This document shows, piece by piece, positions 50,761 to 64,000 of a stretch of DNA of 64,000 nt; position 1 is the stretch's first letter; every line of letters begins with the position of its first letter. This DNA comes from Lineus longissimus (Eukaryota > Nemertea > Pilidiophora > Heteronemertea > Lineidae): NCBI RefSeq assembly GCF_910592395.1, contig NC_088324.1, forward strand, positions 15,030,953 through 15,094,952, written 5' to 3'. The position numbers and the translations under genes were made by a program. The notes below the pieces were generated by a model. The model was not told the DNA's origin, made no database searches, and worked only from the letters and a program-made list of their open reading frames with translations.

Positions 50761-51276
50761 TTTGCTACTTGAAAAAGAAAAAGTCGTTGTCATTGTCATC
50801 ATTTAATAAATTATCATATAATATAAATAAGAGGAATATACAATACAAGTAGGCCTAACATGTAAGATAAGGCAGTGGCAGTGCCATTCGAGATGATGAT
50901 TGATATAATGATGGCATCCGGATCATGTCCCGACTGAGCTGAGCCCCTCAGGCTGAGGGAAGGTAAATAAAGACAAGGTTTTATGGATGAAACCATCGTT
51001 TTATTTTTAGTTAGTCGTATTATGGGATATATCTAGGTGTTAGAGAACACGTCTGAGAAAAAGATAACATAGCTGTACCCTTGATTTAGCCTTTTTTATC
51101 ACATTTCAAACGAATGGAAAAGGTACACCGCTCCACCATGTCCACCATGTTGTTGACAAGTTGCTATTGACAATTCATTCTACGCAGCTCCTATCTCACT
51201 GTACATTCATGTACATTCCGTCATTCTCTTGTGACGTCACGATACGCGCAATATCGACGGAGATTGAAAAACAATC
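50761..51276. promoter_or_regulatory. Bidirectional promoter interval LRRIQ3/EXOSC2
   Basis: A 516-bp gap separates the two divergent start codons. A full palindromic CRE, TGACGTCA at 51232-51239, sits about 40 bases left of the EXOSC2 ATG. CpGs cluster at 51220-51300. No TATA box is apparent. Shared regulation is inferred from the spacing. Confidence 0.6.
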
Positions 51277-53761
51277 ATGGCGGTCGATATTCGACTTGCG
51301 AACACGCGTGTGAAGAAAACCGACCCAGATGTCGATGAATTGCAGCATTTAGTAACTCCTGGAGATGTTATAACGACGGATGCAGGGTTTATGAGGTCAG
51401 AGAACCAAGATTTATGCATAGATTCAGTCCCATCGTCTCCTAGTCAGTGCTTCTTTTTTCGCTCCTATCATCTGCACGTAAAAATGTACAGGTGGCACCG
51501 CAGCGCCATCTGTGAAATGTTTGCCGAACTGAAATTCATGAAATTTTGAACCAAATAAATATTTTGTACATGAAATACCGGTACATTGTTATCTTAGAAG
51601 TTTAATATTGTTATTCTGTCTTTCAGAGGCCATGGCACTTTCATGGACAGTGACAAACTCCATGCTTCAGTTGCTGGTGTTGTGGAGCGTGTCAATAAAC
51701 TGATCTGCGTGAATCCATTGAAGACGAGATACCACGGAGAAGTTGGAGACGTGATTGTTGGGCGCATCATCGATGTTGCTCAGAAGAGATGGCGGGTGGA
51801 GGCGCATTCAAAACTACATTCAATCCTTTTGCTATCGAGTGTGAATTTACCTGGTGGTGAATTGGTGAGTTGATAGAAAAAAGAGACCACCCAGGGGACA
51901 TTTAAAGGTTTTTCTCGTATCGCGGCCTGTTGAGTCTAAACATGTCTTTTTACTTTCAGAGGAAAAGATCAGAAGAAGACGAGAGAAGGATGAGAGACTA
52001 TTTAGTCGAAGGAGATCTAATCAGTGTATCCTTCTCAAAGTCAAAGCTAACTTATCTCAGAATCTTGGAGTTGTGCAATTTTTCATGGTGTAATTCAGCG
52101 AAAGGCTGGAAAATCTGAGTGGACATTCATTGATGCTGTGGGGGAGATCTTTGTTTTGCAGAACTGACACCGAAGTGGAGGTTTTGGTTGTCTCGGCAAA
52201 ACCTCAGAAGTCAAATTGAGGCTTATACCTATTCCATTATAAAAATTATACATTTGAACCGAGGAGCTTTAAAATTAATAATAAAGCTGCGATATTCTAA
52301 TCTCAGGTCGTCTTCTATGTCTTCGTGTCACAACATCTCTCCTTAACCACACTCCAGGCCGAGGTGCAGTCTGTATACTCTGATGGCTCACTCTCATTAC
52401 ACACCAGAAGTTTAAAGTATGGCAAACTCGGCCAGGGTGTCTTGGTCCGAGTCTCACCTTCTTTAGTCAGACGGAGAAAAACCCATTTTCATAATCTCCC
52501 TTGTGGTGCTAGTATTATATTAGGTGAGTGATAGGAGCTGTTTGTCAACATTACCAATTAAGACACTTTGTGTGACGAGTGAAGTTCAATCACAACAAAC
52601 ATGGTACCAATTTACCATCAGTAGGCACTCGGTAAGCACTTTCGAATGAATGGTCAGAAGGTTCTTTAAGAATAATTTCAGTGACCTGCACCCTTTAATT
52701 TTCAATTGCAGGTAATAATGGATACATCTGGATATCACCAACGGTGAATGAGGACACAGATAATACAGGAGGATTCACACAGAGTATGCAGGTCAGTCTT
52801 CATTTAATGACATCCAATCTGTCATACCAATAGAAATAGCTGTTGATTCAGAGCTCATGGATTAAGATTAGTTGGATTTCATAATGTTCTCAGTCGATGA
52901 GGAAGTCTAGCCCTCTAGCTAGGGGTACTTGAGACAATGCAAGACAGGCAACTCAGCCAGTCTCTCTGTAAACAAGAGTCATTAAACAATGAGCTGCTAT
53001 TATCACATCTCTTTGCTGTGGACTGACATAGCCATCGGAATCATCAATTTCAATCAATTTGAGGAAAGTGCTCTTCTCTATTTCTACATGTATGCCAGTA
53101 ACAGATATCTCCTGTGTATGGGGTAGAACAAAGACAGACCATGTAGCAGAGACACGCCTTGTCACGCTCACCGCATAAAAACACCTTTTGTCTTGATTTT
53201 CAGCCAGTCCAGCGAGTGGACAGAGAAGTCATAGCTCGGTTACGGAACTGTGTCGTTGCCATGGCAAATAACCGAATGATGCTATTTGATACCAGTGTGC
53301 TGTATACCTTTGAGGCTTCACAAAAGTATGCTGTAAGTAAGAAGTAACTAATCATTGTGCTTGCAAAGGATGTGAAGGGAGCTTATCCCTGCATTCTGGT
53401 TGTGACTTTGTCCACAAAAGACCAATTTAGGACACAAAACATTGGGTGATATGAATAAAGACTAGCAAATGCTTTTATCTAAAACTCCATGTACATTTAC
53501 ACTAGGCCTTTCTGTACAAAATTGAAGTAAAAGCATTTGCTAGTCTTTTTTTATATCACCCAATGTCTTGAAGACAACTTATCATCGCCATCCTGGATTC
53601 CTTAGGTTGTGACCGTCTTTCTCCTCTGTTGTATTTGAGTTGTCACGCATGTAGAGAAAATAATGTTGACAAATCTATTTCAGATCAAGGAGCTCCTCAA
53701 ACCAGAGGTTCAGGATGAGGTGGTTAGTTTGGCGAGACAGCGACTCGAGACAGAAAGTTAG
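51277..53761 (+). CDS. EXOSC2: EXOSC2 (Rrp4), RNA exosome cap subunit
   Basis: Seven exons: 51277-51395, 51627-51864, 51960-52025, 52358-52523, 52712-52791, 53204-53332 and 53684-53761 (stop TAG). They give 291 aa (human 293) and align end to end. Rrp4 is one of the three S1/KH cap proteins of the exosome, which processes and degrades RNA in nucleus and cytoplasm. The N-terminal region has VTPGDVITTDAGFMRGHGTF. The S1 domain contains ERVNKLICVNPLKTRYHGEV, GDVIVGRI and LLLSSVNLPGGEL. The KH domain follows, with SLHTRSLKYGKLGQGVLVRV, THFHNLPCGASIILGNNGYI and the C-terminal DREVIARLRNCV. The first donor is GTCAGA, weaker than the others, but the junction is fixed by the conserved FMRGHGT. Transcribed away from LRRIQ3 and toward the kelch gene. 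Confidence 0.96.
53441..53564. mobile_element. 124-bp MITE, copy 1
   Basis: Terminal inverted repeats of about 37 bp start ATTGGGTGATATGAATAAAG and run to GCTTTTA. The interior is about 48 bp. AT dinucleotides flank TGGGTGAT/ATCACCCA, consistent with a short target duplication. It lies in EXOSC2 intron 6. A near-identical copy lies at 58609-58732. Confidence 0.9.
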
Positions 53762-54223
53762 GTTTTATGCTCATTTCGGTGGAGAGACATTGGACATCGG
53801 ATACAAAATAAGACTGGATCAGATAGCCGTGTACTAAAGACTAAGTCATGCTGAATGTGGCACTCGGAATGAGATGGATATTCATTTGTGAATAATTGGA
53901 GTGACTATCTCAGCGATGCCCTAGATTTCTAGGGTTGGGGGGGGGGGGGGGGTAGAAGATAGTGATTGACTGATGCTTTTTCATGGAATGCTGGTAACTT
54001 TACAGAACAAAACAAAAGACGTTTCTTTTATTTACATTTTATTGGTTGGAAATCTGTCACTGCCTGATATGCCTGGGATACGGTAAGAAATAAACGCATA
54101 TTTGTATAAAATCATTTGTAGTATTACTTATTCAGTTGTTGATCATACATGGTAATTTACAGAATTGTCCTAGAAGTTAGATGGTGTATTGATAGTTTAC
54201 ATCACTGAGAGAATCTCAGATGA
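53762..54223. other. Overlapping 3' ends of EXOSC2 and the kelch gene
   Basis: EXOSC2 has AATAAA at 54089-54094 (+). The kelch gene has minus-strand AATAAA at 54043-54038 and 54032-54027. If these are used the two 3' UTRs overlap by about 60-100 bases. A G-run of roughly 15-17 lies near 53937-53953. Confidence 0.55.
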
Positions 54224-55279
54224 TTAATTTGGAAACTCAATTGACCACAAATCTGAAAGTCTGACATTATCAGAGTTCAGTCCCCCAAACAGAACAAAGC
54301 CACTATCAGTAGCAGCAGCTGGGAACCAGCCCCTGGGGGTTGGGGTGGCACCTGTCAAGGCGAGTTTCCTCAGTTCGTTCATCTTTGGATCAAAACACCA
54401 TAATTCATCTAAAAACTTCCCTGCTCCTGCATGGCCGGTTTCTGCTGGGGCTATTTCTCCTCCAAAGATGAAGAGCTTGCCATCCCTAGAAACTAACCCA
54501 AAGACACTGCGAGGCTGAATTGGGTTGGCTAGATTAACCTTTGACCAAGTCAAGGTTGTAAGGTTGAGTTCATGCATGTCATTGAGCTCTTCTCCAGCAA
54601 ACCCAAAAACAATGTAGAGTTTGTTATCAATTATAGCAATGTTACATCCTCCCCTTGGTCTGATGTCGTCACATGATGGAAGTTGTTCCCAAGTATCGGT
54701 TTCTGTGTCAAAAGAATGCAAGTCATTCAGACGTCCTTGTTCACCACAACCACCAAAGACATAGAACTTCGTTCCAGCTGACGTCATGGCATGAAAACTA
54801 CGGACGGAAGGAGGAGTTCCGTTGGGTGCCACGTTAATCCACAAATTCTTTTCAGTATCGAAACTGAACAGGTCACTCTTGGCACCCTCACTCATGTCAA
54901 CGCCAACCCGGCCGCCAAATAGATACAACTTTGAGCCTACGGTGCACATCGTTGGAGCTATCCTCCCACCTGGGGTTACTCCCATTCCACGGACTTGTTC
55001 CCAAGATTGTTCCTCAAAATCATAGCAGTGGAGGGCATCGTCTATGGGAAGCCGAGGGAGGAGCTCCCCTCCACACATGTATAGTTTATTCCCGACTACA
55101 GTCATGGCATGGCTGCTCCGATTCAAAGGAAGGCTGCCTTTCTGTACCAACTTTTGACAGACAGCCTGGAAAGTACAGAATAAAATGATGGTGGTAGCTA
55201 GCCAGCCATAAGAAATGAACGACATATTCTGCTGCATGTGGTACAGCTGCCCTCTACCCTGAATGTTGGATGTCCACAA
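54224..55279 (-). CDS. Kelch-repeat protein resembling plant nitrile-specifier-like proteins
   Basis: One open exon encodes up to 351 aa. From residue about 40 it is a kelch beta-propeller: SSHAMTVVGNKLYMCGGE, KLYLFGGRVG, FYVFGGCGEQGRLNDLHSF, KLYIVFGFAGEELNDMHEL, RSVFGLVSRDGKLFIFGGEI and GFVLFGGLNSDNVRLSDLW. The phrases GGCGxxGRLNDL, GFAGEE, RSVF and GGEIxP..GHxGAG are those of plant At3g07720/NSP5-type kelch proteins, better than animal KLHDC families as I remember them. In plants, relatives act on glucosinolate products; no such role can be assumed here. The 5' end is uncertain: the ORF start gives a hydrophobic leader (SYGWLATTIILFCTFQAVC) that could be a signal peptide, but TGTACTTTCCAG before 55165 is a good acceptor, so the leader may be intron. 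Poly(A) signals overlap the EXOSC2 3' end. Confidence 0.82.
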   Translation of the reverse strand: MWTSNIQGRGQLYHMQQNMSFISYGWLATTIILFCTFQAVCQKLVQKGSLPLNRSSHAMTVVGNKLYMCGGELLPRLPIDDALHCYDFEEQSWEQVRGMGVTPGGRIAPTMCTVGSKLYLFGGRVGVDMSEGAKSDLFSFDTEKNLWINVAPNGTPPSVRSFHAMTSAGTKFYVFGGCGEQGRLNDLHSFDTETDTWEQLPSCDDIRPRGGCNIAIIDNKLYIVFGFAGEELNDMHELNLTTLTWSKVNLANPIQPRSVFGLVSRDGKLFIFGGEIAPAETGHAGAGKFLDELWCFDPKMNELRKLALTGATPTPRGWFPAAATDSGFVLFGGLNSDNVRLSDLWSIEFPN

Positions 55280-55885
55280 TTGACTAGGAACTGGCCTTTT
55301 GGCACTCTTGTAGTGCTGTCCCCTCGAACCGAATTCCCCATCTTGAGCTTCAGGGACTTTCAGTGGGCACCAACCAATGAATGAACTTATGTGTGCAAGA
55401 GGAGTCGAGCCTGCGACTCATCCCCTTCCCTTTGCTTTGGCAAGCCCAATGAATTTAGGACAACTGGCGCATGGCTGGCATGGCAGACAGAGGGACTCAG
55501 GGAGATACTTCTCCTGTTCAGAATAATTGTGAACAAACCTGCATCATAGACTAAGATCAGAAACAGGTGGGTGTATACAAAACAAAGTCCTACAAAGACA
55601 TACACCCGTATTGAAACGTGCAGAAACGTGCAGAAACCGTGAAAATATAGAGTGACTCAACCGCCTCCACGCGGGGACAAATGGTATTAGGCTAGTGGGC
55701 GTGGCATTCCTTTAAAATGCGCCAGTCTCGCGCACCTTAATCAAAAGCGTTGTAAGAGAAGACCTGAAGTACCTTTTGTAAATGTGCGCAAGATTAGTAC
55801 ATTTAACCACACGGTCACTCATTCGTTATTGAACCTCGGTTTCGTTTAGTTCGCTCTTATCCCGGATCTTCCCTTTGCTGCAAAC
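55280..55885. promoter_or_regulatory. Interval between the kelch gene and PRDX6
   Basis: Divergent upstream regions of the kelch gene (-) and PRDX6 (+). It may hold a small first exon of the kelch gene, not identified. CpG density rises at 55660-55740, left of PRDX6. A tandem CGTGCAGAAAC repeat lies at about 55617-55637. No antioxidant-response element stands out. Confidence 0.45.
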
Positions 55886-61266
<5,381 letters not shown>

Positions 61267-62511
61267 GGCAAGAATGAGACGATGGGAGGTTAAAGTGATA
61301 ATCTGACACCTTTGGATGAACTCCGTTCTGCCTTGTAACTGGATAGACGTAGACTGCTCTGGATTATTTGCTATGTACTAGGAAATGATGTTATAATGCT
61401 CAACGCTTAAAATTTAGTTTTGAAGGCTCCACGCATTAATGAGACATTATCGCAGTTAAAGATCTGTGTCGCTTTGAAAATGTGCATAATATCTGTTCCA
61501 AGAAAACTGCTTTGAGTTGTTATTATCCTCGTGATGTTCCATTCATGATTTCAAAGTTACTTAATGTGTTAATTATGCAGGTGCTAAATAAGTTTTTTAT
61601 TAAGTGTCAAAATTAAGAATCAGAAGTAAGAATTAGTTTCACCATTAGATATTTGTATATTTTAGATACAGATATATTTTCATATACAAGTTACAATAAA
61701 GAAATAGTCAAGTTTCATTCTGTACGACTAGAATTCTGGTACTCATAATGCACTATTTTTGGAATGAATAAAGTAGAAGACTAACTGATACATTTCGTTT
61801 GTTTTCTATGGTATCTTTCATGAAAACAATGCTTCCCTTGAGATTCTCAACTGTCCCTGTTGTGAAGAATCTCCTTTGTGGAGCAGCCCCAGCCAGTGAC
61901 GGCTTTAGGAGCATGACTTGTCCGTCACTGGACAGATGAAATACGACCAATAGTCATGACTAATTGACTGACAATCTTCATGGCCAGTCTTGAGACCTTT
62001 GGCAACAGAGGATTTGGCGTGGTAGCTGAAAATGTTACTTTCTGCTATCACAGAGCTGCAACCATTGTGAAAATGTTCCTCAGTGGTAAGGACCGACGGG
62101 TGGTTGTGACTCCGGAATTCTGAGTGGTTGGTTCAAATTGAGGGACGAAAGGGGCAAGGGGTTTCAAGAAGCAACCCTCAATTTTCACAAGACAAAGGTT
62201 TTCAGCAAGTCTATTGTAAGTTTCAGTATCGGGGAGGGAGCACACATGTAACTGCTGCTCTTGGTGTCCACGCCTATGACAGAACATTGACATCATCTTC
62301 CTTTATCATGGCAGCGGCTGTTGACATGATCATCAAGCAATCTGGCTGGCAGCTGATGGGCCCTCAGGTGGGGATGTGATTGAAAACAAGGCTAAGCTGC
62401 TGCTGGGCTCTCGGACCGGGTTGTCATCAAATACAAGGACGAGTTACATCTGGTTTCCAAACAACTCAAGGGAACACGCACACACAACCAATTTTAGTGA
62501 TTGAGTTGGAA
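61267..62511. other. PRDX6 3' UTR and intergenic gap
   Basis: PRDX6 has AATAAA at 61695-61700, about 430 bases past its stop. From 61750 to 62511 there is no supported gene. A plus-strand ORF at 62128-62379 has no recognisable domain and no splice partner. Confidence 0.5.
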
Positions 62512-63803
62512 TTTATTTCATATCAGTAAGTTAGTGACCACCTGCTCAACAAGTGGATCAAATGTACATGTGCAGCACATGTACAAAACCGGACATTCAC
62601 ATTGATTACTACATGTTCAATAGAGACACATTTTTTGAAATACATGAATCAATGACCGTGGTGGAGGACCCAATACCTCTTTTTGGACTTCAATATCATT
62701 TTGCACAACAGCAATGATTGAGATCCAAAAACATATCATTTTACCCTGAGTGTTTGGTAAGTGAGTCAAGTTATACACAACCACAGAACTGTTGCAGACA
62801 TACAAATCAAACACCTTGAAGTCATTTTAAAAGGTCCCAAAGAAATCAACTGCTAAGTACTTTGCATCCATTTTCAAAAAACCATAATCATAACCAGTAT
62901 CGACATGATTGTACAGGTGTCATTATAAAAGCAAGACAACATCACAGTCTTCCACTAGTTACAGACATGACAGACTTAAAATTTTACGACTGATAATACA
63001 ACGATTCCTATAAGGGGGACTAGTAGACAAGAGCCAGGTTGGTCAGATTGAGTGCAACAGGAATCTCCACTGCCTTCAGCTAACAATATGACGACACTCC
63101 TCACACCTGTACAAGGAATAGTTAAGCACTAAGACAGACCAGATCCTATTTCCTGATTGTCTATGGGACCACCAATTTGACTTCCTAGCTCATGCCAATA
63201 GTCCCATCTTCAATTCAATTATGTTAAACACCGCTTTTGTTTTTGATCATCTTACTCAATGTTTAAAATTTAAGCCACATTAATGATCCATTGCAACTTA
63301 TCCTGAATCTTTCATTTCTATAGTCGTCTATACGTGTAACTGATCCTATGAAGTGAAGAGCATATCTTAATGTAAGTACATATTCAAAGAAAACTTGAAT
63401 TCAAGGATAACAAAGTGAGGTACTAAAAGACATTCACAAAGACAGACAGAGGAAAATAATGTAACAAAGTCACACATGCTGGATTACAGCTGCTTACTGT
63501 TTAACACTATAGAGAAAGACGTACACTCCAAACTTGTTACTTCTCTTGAAACTGCAACGATTTATCAATAAACACATGTTGGAACCAACCTTTTCCTCAG
63601 AAAGGCTAGGAGGTTAATAAATATTTCTGAATTCATCACAGCTAAACTCATCTGGCATGCAGTATTAGTTGACATGACTGGCAAGACAACCTTGCATTTT
63701 AGGGTACTACGAGACAAAACTCATTAACCATTTGAAAGTGCATCAGAAATTGGAATATTGACAAGAATTTTCCTAAGTTCAAAAGGAACCAACAAAAATT
63801 TGA
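62512..63803 (-). other. Probable 3' UTR of the PLPP6/7-type gene
   Basis: A/T-rich, ORF-poor stretch left of the phosphatase stop codon, ending at a minus-strand AATAAA (62517-62512). It is read as a long 3' UTR of about 1.3 kb; the use of that signal is not proven. Confidence 0.5.
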
Positions 63804-64000
63804 TCATCCAAGTAATCCCTGAGCTTTTATTATGTACTCATGGCAAGTCTCTTGCGGTATCCAATAAGCCACAATTATTAAGTACTGTGTTAATCCAACG
63901 ACAAAACCTGCTGCCACATCGGTCACATGATGCCGCCCCAACATCACTCGAGATATGCTCACCATTATCGCCCAAACCCAGATTAAAACATACACAGATA
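63804..64000 (-). CDS. PLPP6/PLPP7-family PAP2 lipid phosphatase (partial, 3' end)
   Basis: The frame is open to the window edge and gives the last 64 codons plus a stop. SRVMLGRHHVTDVAAGFVVG contains the PAP2 C3 motif SRx5HxxxD, with the histidine nucleophile. It sits between hydrophobic helices (VLIWVWAIMVSI before, LTQYLIIVAYWI after), as in PLPP6 (SRVMLGRHNVTDV) and PLPP7 (SRVMIGRHHVTDV). PLPP6 is a presqualene diphosphate phosphatase of the ER/nuclear envelope; PLPP7 is a related, probably inactive nuclear-envelope protein. The C1 and C2 motifs lie outside the window, so activity and the choice between the two cannot be settled. PLPP7 neighbours NUP214 in human, which favours a shared pro-orthologue. 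The GTG at 63995 is internal, not a start. Confidence 0.82.
   Translation of the reverse strand, partial: SVYVLIWVWAIMVSISRVMLGRHHVTDVAAGFVVGLTQYLIIVAYWIPQETCHEYIIKAQGLLG

Noticed and set aside
55387-55605. 72-codon minus-strand ORF as the first exon of the kelch gene
   Set aside because: It ends in a stop without a convincing donor, and its content does not resemble the N-terminus of kelch relatives.
62128-62379. 83-codon plus-strand ORF between PRDX6 and the phosphatase
   Set aside because: No recognisable domain, no splice partner and overlapping minus-strand ORF of similar length; kept as non-coding.

Overview
This window is animal nuclear DNA, most likely from a marine invertebrate (an invertebrate deuterostome or a lophotrochozoan; the sequence alone does not decide which). 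The evidence is spliced genes with GT-AG introns whose products match human proteins along most of their length, AATAAA polyadenylation signals, tRNA-derived SINEs, several kinds of MITE, and large non-coding stretches. Exon models were built by eye from reading-frame continuity, splice sites and remembered family sequences. All reported exon phases join without a frame break.

Layout. 1-2.2 kb: ACBD6 (-). 3.6-5.9 kb: the 3' part of an unrecognised coiled-coil gene (-), whose 5' exon(s) lie far to the right, possibly near 26.2 kb. 5.9-27.5 kb: about 21 kb with no convincing gene except that candidate exon. It holds a composite repeat element (6.5-7.8 kb), a pogo-like MITE (19.3 kb), a 46-bp satellite of about 55 copies (20.2-22.8 kb) and a small tandem duplication (26.5-27.1 kb). 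27.6-31.1 kb: VAMP4 (-), with a long 3' UTR carrying a 100-bp-arm palindrome. 32.7-43.3 kb: NUP214 (+, 17 coding exons). 44.3-46.1 kb: MRPS2 (+). 47.1-50.8 kb: LRRIQ3 (-), head to head with EXOSC2 (+, 51.3-53.8 kb). 54.2-55.3 kb: a nearly intronless kelch protein (-) resembling plant nitrile-specifier-like proteins. 55.9-61.3 kb: PRDX6 (+). 63.8-64.0 kb: the last exon of a PLPP6/PLPP7-type phosphatase (-), cut by the window edge.

The genes are mostly unrelated housekeeping functions: lipid-CoA binding, trans-Golgi SNARE, nuclear pore, mitochondrial ribosome, RNA exosome, peroxide reduction and membrane phosphatase. They do not form a pathway. The point of interest is their linkage: the human counterparts split between 9q34 (EXOSC2, NUP214, PLPP7, MRPS2) and 1q24-25 (VAMP4, PRDX6, ACBD6), two arms of the same ancient (MHC-type) paralogon. 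The window therefore looks like a pre-duplication version of that region.

Other points worth a second look: a PRDX6 in which the histidine of the phospholipase triad is tyrosine; two ~1.2-kb elements in opposite orientation whose ~300-bp internal units carry DR3-type nuclear-receptor motifs; two SINEs sharing a core; and a near-identical MITE pair.
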